Shown one piece after another: positions 52,301 through 63,832 of a DNA stretch of 64,000 bases. The notes under the pieces are model-generated. The model searched no databases. It was not told the origin of the DNA and saw nothing but the letters and a program-made list of their open reading frames with translations. How positions within the stretch are numbered: position 1 is the first letter of the stretch; the number at the start of each line of letters is the position of its first letter. This DNA comes from Chionis minor (Eukaryota > Chordata > Aves > Charadriiformes > Chionididae), in contig VZSF01001148.1 in NCBI GenBank assembly GCA_013398295.1, positions 127,724 through 191,723 of the forward strand, written 5' to 3'. The position numbers and the translations under genes were made by a program.

Positions 52301-54934
52301 TGGAAAAAAGGTCAATAGTTTCCCACCACTACAATATACTGCCTGCGCAGCACATCGAAGAAGTTCAAGTACACTGGACGAATGTGTCATTCTTTAATTC
52401 TGAGACCATTTCTGCCCCTATGTACCTACTGAGTCCCATCCATTTCAAGAAGATATTCAGGTAACCTACTATCATTCAGATACTGCTAACCATTATTATT
52501 AGAAATCACTTCAAACTGGCATTTATTTCAAACTCATCCTCTTGGTTTGAGCAAAAAACTGCTTACTTTCTGACAGCAGCTCCAAAAGTCGCAATCCCTT
52601 TATAATGGCCGATTAGCATCAGAGATTTAACAAGAATCAATTAAAATCAAGTCAACTTAAATGTTTAAGTATACATATTAAAGTCTGGCAAAAATAAGAT
52701 TATGTTTGGTGGGAAAGAAATTTTTAGCTATCTAGGCTGCCTTTGCTTAGATAGCAACCTTCTAGGCAAGACAGCTATTCTTAAAAATAGCTGTCAACTG
52801 AGAAAAGAAAGTGTGTATGTATGAATCATTTCACTACAGGGTTGGATTCCCAGCAACTGATGCACCACTGTTCTGGCATCAGTGCCTTTAACGAGCAGCT
52901 GATACTAGCTTGGTGCCATTGAAGAATTTCACGGTTACCACAGAACCAATCTGCAGGAAAATTAATCTCTAAACTCCTAGAAGTATTTGTCTTCTGTAAC
53001 TGGCAATTCACTTGCAAGGAGCTGGTTTAAGTTATTAGAAACTCCAGACGCAAACCAAACTTTGTCAAGACCACTCACAAGTTAAATGCAGCGACAGTTC
53101 CTGCCGATGCAAGAGTTGTTGGGCAGGCATGCATTTTTTAACACTTCATTCCTCTTAGAGATTATACTGAGTTAAATTACTTTTAAGATAGCTTTCTACT
53201 ATTTTAATAATAATTTGCTTCTTTCTGGCACACCACATCCTGAAAGTATTCCAAATTATTTTAGACAGTATCACTGAAATGCAACCAGTTCTTGGTGGAA
53301 GGGCAGCAGCCACTAGACAAGAGTTGTGTAGACCAGCTGTGAAAACAAGAACTAAATTTTGGTCGGGAAAATCCGAGAGAAAACTTCTCTCTTTCACCCC
53401 CTTCCCCTCCAAAATAGATATGATACTTTCACTGCACAGAAAACAACTCATCTTTTCAAGTCTCATCTTCAAAGTCCTACAAAGAGAAACCATTCTATGT
53501 ACTTAGAAATAACAAGGGGACAGGTTAGTTCTAAATTCTTAGGTTAAGCTACTGTTGAGTGCTTTTAATTTTACCAAACGTTAAACAGATCTGCCTCAAT
53601 CTTGAATCGCGATTTCCTTCTACTTCCACAAGATTTCTTGTAACAAGTCTAAGATGCTTAAGACTGAATTCAAACTTCATCAGGCAAACACTGCCTAGTG
53701 CCTGCAATGTTGCAATTAACATAAACCAATGGTCTGAAATACAGTCTCACATTAACTCATTCTGTATTATACATTTACCATCATTTAGGCCCGCGCAGGC
53801 ACCTGAATTTACTGGAAAATACTGATATGCCTGGCGCGCATACAACAACGATCTTCACATATTTAAGAGTCAGAATTAAATATGCTACTATAAACGCAGA
53901 ATATATAAAAAAAATGTATTATTACTTCTGTATGTAACTGCACATAGTTGGCGCATTCCGATTTAAGTTCTCGTCACGCTGGTCGCTTTACATATCACAG
54001 TAACTTAATACCTGGTGCTAAAACACCAGTACAGATATAGACGTTCAGAGTACCCATCACTATTTCAGCTGATGTGGACAAGGGGGTGTTGCTTAGACTG
54101 CTTCCACCAGCACGCTGGTTTTCCAGCAAAACTTCCTCTTTTATTTACAGCCACGAAGCCATAATATTTATATTCTCATTAGCGGAACCCTACACGTGTG
54201 CACCACACGCACAGTTATTCAACTCCACTCAACAGTGCATCGCACATTATTTAAACAACTCCGGATCTCTGCAAAGAGCGGATTTCTTAAAATATTCCTC
54301 TAGAAGCGAAATTAGAAGAAAGAATTAAAAGTTTGGTCTCACCAACAATACCCAGGGGGCTGAAGGTTGAAAAACACTTTCCAAAAAGGAACATTACTGT
54401 ACTAATACAGCATCTATGTTCTTACCTCGCTGATGCCTACCAGTAATTGCCCCTCGGGCTTTCTTACCGGCAAACCCCCTCTCCCTTTTTTGGGCAGCCT
54501 CAGGCACAGGGTGCTGCATACACTTCACTCGTCAGGTGCCATGGCACACCTCTCCAGTCCATGAACATTTCGGTGCAAGAGGTTTTTGGGTGTAAGAACA
54601 GACAAATCTCCTAGGAGCTTTCCTGCCTGACAAGACGATGCTCATGTCTTGGATCAATAAACTTTTATAACACCGAACATTGCTTCTCGTGCCATAGAAT
54701 TATTCACCAGATTCCTGTCCTCTTGCATAACCATCACCTGCTACTCCACAGAGGTTCTGAACAAGAGCCCCACTAAAACCTTCATCACCCCAAGTGTTCA
54801 TTTAAGATCTAACACGCATAGACACAAAAAAAAAAGTTAGTTTTGCATTTTGCCCGCTTCCTGTTTATTCTTTCATCGGTTTAAACCTACAAAACAACGG
54901 TGCTTGTGTCTCTCCAGCAAGTCCCAAATCACCA
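46331..54934. other. Mostly AT-rich noncoding sequence
   Basis: No gene recognised. Open frames cluster at 46344-47115 on both strands without a convincing exon. At 50940-51176 a minus segment is open for 78 codons and reads for example FRGQWKSVIASIHTERLFKL, but it has no good acceptor or donor. A strong + acceptor (TTTTCTCTCTCCTATCCAG) ends at 50264 and is followed by only a short open frame. At 54424-54480 two minus donors (GTAAGA) lie 40 nt apart just left of the CpG island, which could be ends of 5' noncoding exons. Confidence 0.45.
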
Positions 54935-55047
54935 ACTGCGCACAACCGCGGCGGAACGACCCGGCGCACCGGTCAGGGACTCGGGATGCACGCGATGCCA
55001 GCAGGCGCCCGGTACAGACAGGCAAAGCTACACTTCTCCCGGTAAAC

Positions 55048-55065
55048 TTTTTTTTTTTTTTTTTT
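55048..55065. repeat. Poly-T tract inside the CpG island
   Basis: Eighteen T are followed by AAATAATAAAAATAA. It is an AT-rich interruption between two CpG-rich blocks. On the minus strand it reads as TTATTTTTATTATTT plus an A-run, as a retroposed tail might. Confidence 0.85.
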
Positions 55066-55110
55066 AAATAATAAAAATAAGGCGCTTCATTAAACACGGC
55101 TCGTTCGCGG

Positions 55111-55112
55111 GT
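55111..55112 (+). other. Candidate splice donor
   Basis: GCGG|GTGAGCCC matches the vertebrate donor consensus within the CpG island on +. Confidence 0.35.
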
Positions 55113-55283
55113 GAGCCCGGCAGCCGCCCCGCCGCTTTTCGTCCCCGCGGGAGTCGCCTGCTGGGCCGCGGCCGCTCTCCCGGCGGGCCCGGGCGGGACA
55201 GGGGGGCCGTTCCGCCGGTATGCGCCCCCCCAGCGGCGTTACAGCGACCCCGAGGCCGGGCGAGCGCCGCGCGGAGCGAGCCG

Positions 55284-55285
55284 GT
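55284..55285 (+). other. Candidate first-exon splice donor
   Basis: GAGCCG|GTAAGTATG is a near-perfect + strand donor in the densest CpG part. An upstream ATG at 55220 has a weak context and would give 21 complete codons before the junction. I think a noncoding first exon is equally likely. Confidence 0.5.
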
Positions 55286-55399
55286 AAGTATGTCCGTGCG
55301 CGGCGGCCGGAGAGGAGGACGTGCCGCGCACGCTTCCCCCTTCCCCGCCGCCTCCGTCTCTTCCCCGCTCCGCGCCGCCGCTCCGGCATCTCCCCCGAT

Positions 55400-55695
55400 N
55401 NNNNNNNNNNNNNNNNNNNNNNNNNNNNNNNNNNNNNNNNNNNNNNNNNNNNNNNNNNNNNNNNNNNNNNNNNNNNNNNNNNNNNNNNNNNNNNNNNNNN
55501 NNNNNNNNNNNNNNNNNNNNNNNNNNNNNNNNNNNNNNNNNNNNNNNNNNNNNNNNNNNNNNNNNNNNNNNNNNNNNNNNNNNNNNNNNNNNNNNNNNNN
55601 NNNNNNNNNNNNNNNNNNNNNNNNNNNNNNNNNNNNNNNNNNNNNNNNNNNNNNNNNNNNNNNNNNNNNNNNNNNNNNNNNNNNNNNNNNNNNNN
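55400..55695. other. Assembly gap (296 N)
   Basis: An unresolved run of N in the middle of the CpG island. Flanks are CCCCCGAT on the left and CCACCCCCCCCCGGC on the right. Such gaps are common where GC-rich promoter DNA sequences poorly, and the true transcription start may lie in it. Confidence 1.
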
Positions 55696-55950
55696 CCACC
55701 CCCCCCCGGCAGCCCACAGTGACACCTGCCGGGCGACAGCGATCCCTGCCACGCGCAGAGGAACATCCCGAAAAGTCCTGTTCCTCCGGTATATAAATCC
55801 CTTTACCTTTTAATCATCAAAAATTCCCACCGCAAGCTCCGCTCGGTGTCTGGCTCCACCTCAGCGCGCCCGAAGAACTGTCGGTATTTCCGAAGCTCAA
55901 AGAGAGGCAGCCTAAAAACAGCGTTAACGCGCCCCGATGAAGTGAGACAT

Positions 55951-58900
55951 CGCAGGAGATCGCAGGGCAGTGTCCAAGTTTCACTCCAAAAAGAATCCCA
56001 TGGAGTTTGGTTATATGAAGAAAATCACCTTCAAAAAAAAAAAAACAAAACCCAAAACAAACCATCTCTTTGGTGAAAGCAACACTCACTGTACCACGAT
56101 ACTGGGGTTCCGTATCCATGAGGTTACACAGGCATCCCGAGGGTTTGTTCCCTGGACAAGTAAGGGAAAGTTCTTATAACTGATTCAAGGTATAGTCACA
56201 TCTGTGCATGATTTTCTTTCTTTTTTCTATCCTCCTCTCTAAACGTAGTAACGAATAATTAATATTTTGGACTGTTGAGGGGGTTTTGTTTGGTTTTTGG
56301 GTTTTTTTTTTTTTTACTATTTTATCATTCATGTGGTGATAAGTGACTTCACTGTTACCAGCAGACAGCACAGTGCTGCTGCGTTCGTTCCTAAGGACGT
56401 AGCTTAACAGGAGCAGACACTCACCCCACCATGTCCAGAACCCCAATGCAAGACCCAAGGAAACCTGGGAGACAGGTTCTCTGCTGACTCTGTAATAAAT
56501 ACTTGGCCCAATTGCGCTATTAGATATGACAGGAGAACACAACCTGGTGAAGCATGTGGTCCGAGTGTCCATATCCATCAGCCCTGGCAGGGCCCCCTCT
56601 CTGGGCCCATTATGTACACTGTCACTGCTATCGCCTCTTCCTTCCCAGTCTTGCATTCCGCAAGGTGTGCCGCACTGCCAAGGAGGAAGCCAGTGGAGAA
56701 AGGAGGTATTCCAACAATTAGACTGAGAGGAACAAATCTGAATCCAGGGACATAATGGCTGTTTGGTTTAGTTATTGGTGACTCGTCTGCTTTCCCACCA
56801 GGAAACCACAGATCAGTGTATTTCAAGTGTTACTGATTCCTGTTATCTGTTACACTGAGAGAACAGGGAGGAAGAAATTAAAAACATTCAAACTGCAGCT
56901 AGAACATAGCCAAATAACACACGGGCACACATAATAAGCCAGTCTTGCTAAACTACACATAAAAGCATGCTACGAATAAAACACCACAAAAAACTAGTTT
57001 TTGGAGGATTCGGTAGGGTTTTTTACCCAAACAGCTCACCCAGATTCATCTCCCAGGTGTCCACCATGAGCAGATAAGCACTGCTCATAATCCTAACCTG
57101 CTGCTGTTTCACAAAAACAAAAAAAAAAACCCCAAACCAACCAAACAAAAAAAGACTGCAGCCTTACTGGCACCCGGTAGTACACAGGGACAGAGAAGTG
57201 TTTGATACGCTGACTTCCAAAAGACACTACTCAATCAAGCCCCTGGAGGAAGGGGGGCAGAACTGGGTTTTGTGGGGTTTTTTGTTTTGGTGGTATTTTG
57301 TTGTTTCAGGGTGTTTTTTTTTTACCCCAGCAGAATCTAGTGAGGGAAGACATTACAATAAAGAGGTGACAATTCTTTCTCACTAAAGCCAGGAAGTCAT
57401 ATTCTTTCTCTTGGATGATTCCCAAGAAGGTCATTCATTTCAAGGGCTTCCACTCTCCTTCCTGATTAGACTAACAAGAGTACATCAGAGAAGAAAATTT
57501 CTGCGCTAGGTGATTTACGGAACTAATGGCAAGCAATCAAATCTCCTCAAAATTTTAAAAACGAGTAACATACTAAAAAAACATACCACAAACTTGCCAC
57601 AAGGCTTTTGGCCATTTCTAAGAAAAAAAGGTCTGTCAAATATTTTAATAAAAGATTCTGAAATTCTCCAAAGGGCTTCAACATCTTAATGCAAATTCTA
57701 ATCTTTCAGCAATAGAGGGATGGAGGCCTCAAGCCTGCGCTGAGCTTCAGAGTAGCTACAAGCCCTTGACATGCACCTCAACGCCCAAGCAGATGTGCAC
57801 AGATGGACTCGTGGGGCCCCTTGACCACACACGTGGGGTTCCAGGACCCAGGCTGTATTTCCAGCTGCGTGTTCCAGTGGTGTGCGATTGTGTCACTCCA
57901 GTGAGCGCGCCCTCGCAGAGAGGGACCGCTTTCTGCGCCCTGTTACGTAGGTGGTAGGCATGAAAGCAATGACAGGGAGGAAAAGGATGTAAAGATGTAA
58001 GGGAGGCAGGACAAGAAAGATTACTTATAACATTTTGCTGTTGTACAAAATTCTCCGTTTATTCTAGTCGTTCACTGGAATTAGACTCCAGCTAGTTTGT
58101 TGTTCATGCGTGCGCACACACCCTCCCATTCTGCAGTGTGTTGTTCATCTGCCAATTCCACCCACACACCTGCAGACCCCTCCACTAGATGTCAATCTCA
58201 GTTTAATCACACAAATCTTAAGAGATGTTTTGGTTTTCTTGTCAATACGGATATAACTAAAAAGACTTTCACATTAAATAAAATCTAATGCCATACTGGA
58301 AACTTAGCGAGCACTATGAGTATCTGGATTGCATCCTCAGGTTTTAACAATAAGGTAGCATTGCAGAGCATCCATTTCTTTGTTCTCAACAACAGAAAGG
58401 CTTGGAAAGGACAGGTTAGACAAAGCACTTTAGAGACAGCAATCAGCTGAGCCCACCACACTGGAACTCTCCCAGCTACCATACACAGTAAGTAATCTAA
58501 GAGTTTGGGAGATGCATGGCAAAACCCTCAGTTGGAGAGCTCATTCTTTATCTGTTGTTGAAAATTCAAAACCTGTACTCTTTGTCACGACAACATTTCT
58601 AGAAGACGGCAACAACACACCAGTGAATTTGGAGCTTGTAAGAAAACAGTGGATGAAAAGCTCTGGCCATTCTTACTACCTCAGAATCTCAGAATTTATA
58701 CAACTGACACACAGCTAAGATAAGAGTCTTGGCACCCCCAAGACTCTCCAAACTATAACAGCAGTAACACCCTCCTCTTTTTCCTAAAAGAAGGCCTAAT
58801 GCAAAAAAACTCCATTAGGAACCAGCATAGATCAGGTTGTCAGGTCTACCTTTAGCTTCTGATAAATCAGCCAAGAAAGCTATAATGCGGAAACCCGCTG

Positions 58901-59814
58901 CAAGGAACCAAGAGAAATAGACTGGGATCAGATCCTATCACATAAGCTACCAAATACCACATACATTATCATAATGAAGAGAGAAATTACATTCCCTGTT
59001 AAGAGGGGCTGGATGACTGAACAGCAATCAAATGGAGTTCTGTATCAACATCTTATTCTATAGAGTCAGTAATGTACGTAGCAATTAGACAATATTTGAT
59101 CATCAAATAACAAAAACTATTTTCTTAACCAGGGTATTCTTCTTTTATAAAAGAACCTCAAATCATTTTTCTTGGAGTTAGCAGATCCTCATGGATGTAC
59201 CAAGTGTCTTATGAGTCAGCATAGACTGAAAGAATGGAATCCTAACCTGAAACAGAATTTATCTTTTTGACAGCATTGCTTTAATATAAAAAGGGCAACT
59301 ATAGTTCTGAATTGATTCCCTGACTTGTAAGTATTTGTAGTACCAAACTGTCTAGTTTGCTGAAATGTCGATAGCACTACCACATTAAAATAGGAGATAT
59401 TTAGTAATTTCCATATGCTTTCACACCCATTCCTCCACTTTACAAATCAGTAAATTTTTCAGATCAAGAAAAAAAAGCCTCCAGTATGCAAATTAATAAT
59501 GATAATAAAATGCTATTTCCAAATTCTCTCTCAGCACTAACACACTTTGGACACTGCTTCAGTAATTTAGCATATGAATTAATACACAGGATTAATACAC
59601 TCTTATTATCAATTTACAAACAATTTACAAATGGGTATGTTTTCTGCTTTGCAAAATAAAATCTTTGCCATGTGAAAGACACAAGACTCTTGTTAATAAT
59701 AAAATTTCCCAAATACATTTTCATTTTCATTCCCAAGTCTCAGATTGATTTGTGTTGGAGGACAATTCTTCATATTTCCGTGACACAGATAGAGAATCTA
59801 AGTCATAAAAGACA
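55951..59814. other. Noncoding sequence with low-complexity patches
   Basis: No gene recognised. A/C-rich patches lie at 56032-56060 and 57117-57152, and G/T-rich patches at 56277-56316 and 57262-57323. A minus 160-codon open frame at 56174-56656 contains a donor (GGTGGG|GTGAGT) but no identifiable domain. A GC-richer block at 57720-57960 gives a 63-codon + frame without splice support. Confidence 0.45.
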
Positions 59815-59935
59815 TATGATTTGCCTTAAGAATGTGCTATGAGAAAAGGCAGAATTGGGAACTGATCCAAATGCTACTTTTTTCCCTACAGTGTTCTGTC
59901 TACTGAACCACAAAGCAGCTATTCACTGCTTGTTA
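59815..59935 (+). mobile_element. Ancient interspersed-repeat remnant
   Basis: The words GATTTGCCTTAAG, AAGGCAGAATTGGGAACTGA and TGTTCTGTCTACTGAACCAC follow the order of the deeply conserved amniote repeat text 'gacttgccc-aaggtcac...gtggcagagctgggaat...gtgctctatccact..accac' found in old L2/MIR/CR1-related elements. Highly diverged. Family and ends are uncertain. Confidence 0.45.
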
Positions 59936-61369
59936 TTCTACAATTTTTGATTCTTAAAATACTACCAAACCTCCTTTTTTCTCCAAAAACATAGCCAGAA
60001 TTACTTTCTTAGCTACCAGTCCTACTGTACTGGTTTATGTTAGTTGTGAGGGAAGTAATAAGTTTGCAAAGCACTTGAATTAAATAATTGTCAAATATTG
60101 TCAGACAAGATCCTAACTCTTTTCAGGTCCGTATCAGAAATCCCACTGATTTCAGCAGGACCAGGATCAGACTCATTTTACACACACAAAACCTATGGAA
60201 AAGGTATTCAATAGAGAACGCAGGGCCTATCTAGTACACAAATGAAACCGTGAGCCAAAACTTTGGATAGTCTTACATGAAAAGAAAGAAATCATATGAG
60301 AAAGATGCATAATAGAACTGATCATCAATAACAGCAGTAGCAGCTTACACTTTAATGGGAGAATCAGTATTACAATCTGTAAGTTTCAGTCTTTTCTGTT
60401 CGCTAATATAATCATTCCTATTCAGCTCCCCATAGTCCTAACTTTCAAATCCTTCTCAATAACTGGACACATCCACATGTTTTCAAAAGTGACTCTATTC
60501 TTCTTTAGGGCTTAACAGAATAATTCCATCTTTCTATTTACACACTTGAAAAAAAAGGCCTGATATTTTTGCAATAAGGACCGTTTTTCACTGTGTCCCT
60601 GGTACAGTACAAAGCACCTGGTCAATGCTTAAACTTTGAAACATAATTGCCTTCATTTTAAGAACCCTACATGGCAATAAATTTCGTTTGGTTCTGACCT
60701 TCAACTCTCCCCAAGGATAAAGCTGGAGAGCTCTGAGAAGTTCCCAGTGTCCGCTTACTACAATTACTTCTTTTCCCTTTCTCCTTTACCTCCTCCCCTC
60801 CCCCCTGGCTTTTGCCTTTTTAATTATCCTAATAATCCTTTTAAATTAAAGCTTTTGCATTACCGCGGCATTAAAAAATCTGAAGGCTTTACTATGACAG
60901 AAGACAATTACAGTTAAGGCAAACAGGTTGGACAGATTACACTACTCAAATTGCATATATCGCCATATGAGTAGGGGCTGAGTGTTTTTCATGCCTAAGA
61001 GGCAACTCAACGTCACCTTCAGGCACCCCAGAAAAACGTTGCCCACTGAATCGCATGCCTGTATTGTCCTTGTCCAGAATGAGGATAAGTGGAACCTGCT
61101 GCTGACCTGCAGTCTGCTTTGCTTCATCTGCCGCTGTGACCAAATGTGGTTTTTTCATGTCTGGAAAAATGTTTCTACAATTGCTTACTGAAATACTGCA
61201 AATAAGATTATTATTCCCTTCTAGCTTATTCCTCCCAAAGGGATCTTAGGAACTGTTTCATTGCTCTTTCATGTTAAATGTAGCCTAGTGACTTTTTTTT
61301 CCTCTCCCCACTGCTTTTGCAGGTCACCTGTAATATATTTTTAATATTGAAAATCTGCATAGCATACAG
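59936..61369. other. AT-rich sequence with further old repeat traces
   Basis: At about 60125-60175 the words AATCCCACTGATTTCAGCAG and GGACCAGGATCAGA resemble the '...attgacttcaatgggagcaggatcagg' text common in old sauropsid repeats. At about 60590-60640 CTGGTACAGTACAAAGCACC resembles the tail of the same group. A block at 60820-60900 has homeodomain-type TAATTAT, TAATAAT and TTTAAATTAAAG words and could be a conserved noncoding element, which needs alignment to decide. A strong + acceptor ends at 61322. Confidence 0.35.
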
Positions 61370-61560
61370 TTGTTTAATGCCTTCCATTAAAGGCTCTCAA
61401 AGCATTTTGTTGTCACTAATCAGTTCAATCTCACCAACCCAGACATACACAAGCATTATTCCTATTCTATAGACAAGAAAACAATTACAGAGAAGGCTGA
61501 GTGGCAGAATTCATTCCTGCATTCAAACTCCAACCGCTAGATCACAAACAGCTTGAAAAA
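61370..61560 (+). mobile_element. Ancient interspersed-repeat remnant (L2/MIR-like text)
   Basis: Consecutive words ATTAAAGGCTCTCAAAGCAT, ATTATTCCTATTCTATAGAC, AAGAAAACAATTACAGAGAA, GGCTGAGTGGCAGAATTCAT and CCGCTAGATCACA appear. They follow the well-known order 'ctcaaagcactt...attattcccattttacagat..ggaaactgaggcacagagag..agtggcagagc...ccactagaccac'. Very old and 5-10 bp gapped throughout. The exact family cannot be set by eye. Confidence 0.55.
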
Positions 61561-63318
61561 AGACAAATTGTTCTCTAACGCTCAGATCTGTACGACTGTA
61601 TTAGCAGGAGTTCCTCCAATAACTTGCTGTCTCTCTTCTCTCAGATACTTCCTTAGCTACTCATTTATCAATAAGGAGGCTACCTACAGATCTTAACATA
61701 CCTTACAGACACCAAGAACAGAGGCCAATATAAAAAAAAAACATTAAAAAGGCTCTTTCCCAGTTACTTTAGCATCAGTATAACAAGTTGCAAGAACACA
61801 AAATACATAAAAATGATAGATTTTTACATCTTTCTCCTTTAACACACCGACTATTCCTTTGACTGACACCTTCAGCACTCTTCACTGACAGCTGAACCAC
61901 TTTAAACAAGACACTACTAGAAAAATTTATTCAAAATTTGTGGAAAAAAAAAGTTTCTGCATCTCAAAATTTTAACTTCAGAGGTATATATCATAATTAT
62001 AGATACCATCCTAACAGGTCATTCACATCTCTCTCCAGTGAGTACTAAAGTACCAAGATGTGCCCTGTCACGTTGTGAAAACGATACCACAATTCAGAAG
62101 TTTACTGTAATGAGATGTAAGAAAAAACACTGTATTTCTCTCTCAAATCTAAGCAGTGACAAAGTACTATGTTCAAAGATAGTCTTCTGCAACAGATTAA
62201 TGCATTATACACTATATAATACAAACTCTTTCAAGTAAATTGGAAATAGCTTTCCTAGGTTAGGAAACTTTAGTATACAACATCACTACCTATTGCGTAA
62301 AGTTCTGGGCATTTTTTAAATGTTAAGTGAAAGGATGGATTGTAACCCTAACATTGAAAAACTCACATTGCAGATTAATACAACTTCAGAAATTCTTCTG
62401 ATACAATATGATCATTTGGAGAAATATAAATAAATTTACACTGTGGCATTAACCTCTATTTTTGTTCATTTTCTATTATTACATGTTATTGTTTCTACAG
62501 TAGTTTTTCCTTCATTGTATAGGATGCAGACTGCCCAAAGAATGAATCAGGAATACATATGGAAAGAAGTTCCCGTTGGTAGAAGCTCTGCCTCACTTGT
62601 GCAGATTAATGTCTTGCTCGTTTAGCATCATATTCACTACGCTACACTCTTAACAGTAGGAATTCATGAACAAATTGTCACAATTTAAGCAAGGATGTCA
62701 AGTTTACTACAAATCAGTCAATCTGCAATTATTTTCTATAAAATGTATACTCTGCCCCAGCAATGCATGCAAAAGAAGATGGTCTTTAACCAAGAAAATT
62801 AATGGCTTTGCATTAGTTCATATTGACCTGGCAATAACAGTTTGCATGCACGCAGTTAATGCAGAAGAGCTGACTTGGAGTAGTTTACTTAGAATAAAGA
62901 GTTAGAGATCAAGCAGGTTATTCACGTATGTGCGCTCTCAATATACATGCGCTTACATTATAGCAGACAGATTGGCAACATCTTTATAAAATACAGCCAC
63001 ACCTATTTCTTATGCCAATCTAAGTTACAGAAAATGTCACTTCTTCAAGCTATGTCTTTCTGGCGAGATGACAAATGTGTGAAATAATCTCTTGGCTCCT
63101 CAAAGTTGAGACTTTTCACTAGTGTGCATACATGGGCAAATAAACACCTGCCTATGGTTTATTTGTAGCTATGCCGTTCACAGCTTTTTAGCACACAACT
63201 GTCCCAAACTGTACTGCTTCAAAACTCGAAAATTGTAAGGCAATAAAGCCCGTTCCTGCTCACAGGTATTAGAACTCTCTTTTTAGTGTTTATTTTTGTT
63301 TAATCTTTGGTTTTACAG
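61561..63318. other. AT-rich noncoding sequence
   Basis: I see no gene, recognisable repeat or RNA here. The right edge is a + strand acceptor-like sequence (TTTAATCTTTGGTTTTACAG, ending 63318). Confidence 0.5.
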
Positions 63319-63832
63319 TGCGCTCTATTTATTTCTCTGCCGTACTCGATTTGATAACCTGAAAGCAGGAGAGACGAGCAGCATGAAAACTCGAATTCCA
63401 CCACGCAGAGACCTCAGAGCCTCCCCAGGCAAACACACACAATGTTATCTCTCCAAAACCCTTTCTCCCTCCAAATATCTTGCCCTTCTGCTGGGGGGCA
63501 AGGCAGCAGAGCAAAGAAGACATTGTTCTGTTCAACCCCATTCCTGGCACGGCAGCCCAACAGCAGCATGGAAATCTTGGCAGGGAACACCAGCGCTGGG
63601 AGCGTTTGAACGGTTGGACGGGGCATTCAGCCAGAGGCTGCACAGCTGCTGCTGGAAGAGGCTCCAAGCAACCCTCTCACCTACTGCGCCTCCCTGGCTC
63701 CAGGGACAGCTCCTGGTACAGCGAAGGTTGGGGCAATACCAAGGAGTCTTCCCCCCCCCATCCACAAGTCCTCCTATTAACTGGTACGGGCTCTGCTTGG
63801 TAGGTAACTGCGACAATCCGGGCAGAGGCTAG
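63319..63832 (+). other. GC-richer open segment behind a + acceptor
   Basis: After a good T-rich acceptor the + strand stays open for about 171 codons to a TAG at 63830-63832. The reading contains DNLKAGETSSMKTRIPPRR and is rich in Ser, Pro, Arg and Gln, with no domain I know. A possible donor (GGTAG|GTAACTGC) lies near 63802. GC is raised from about 63360, and the minus strand is also open for 112 codons (63329-63667), which points to base composition rather than coding. It does not join in frame to the 55,284 donor if the ATG at 55220 is used. It may be a noncoding exon, an enhancer-like GC patch, or chance. Confidence 0.18.

Larger units (their letters stand above)
54935..55950. promoter_or_regulatory. 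CpG island (probable promoter)
   Basis: This is the only GC- and CpG-rich region in an otherwise AT-rich window. Words such as GCCGCGGCCGC and GCGCCGCGCGG appear, with repeated GGCGG, GGGCGGG and CCGCCC boxes. Part is unresolved (N gap). On vertebrate precedent it marks a transcription start. The + strand carries donors at 55042 (CCCG|GTAAAC), 55111 (GCGG|GTGAGC) and 55284 (GCCG|GTAAGT), pointing to + transcripts whose first exon ends here. A minus transcript is not excluded. Open frames across the island (for example + from 55220, minus from 55386) are typical of GC-rich DNA and are not called as proteins. Confidence 0.78.

Noticed and set aside
55064..55813. Several 130-220-codon open frames on both strands across the island
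   Set aside because: They owe their length to N codons in the gap and to stop-poor GC-rich DNA.
56174..56656. 160-codon minus open frame
   Set aside because: Low-complexity Lys-rich tail from a T-run, no recognised domain and no acceptor, so treated as chance.
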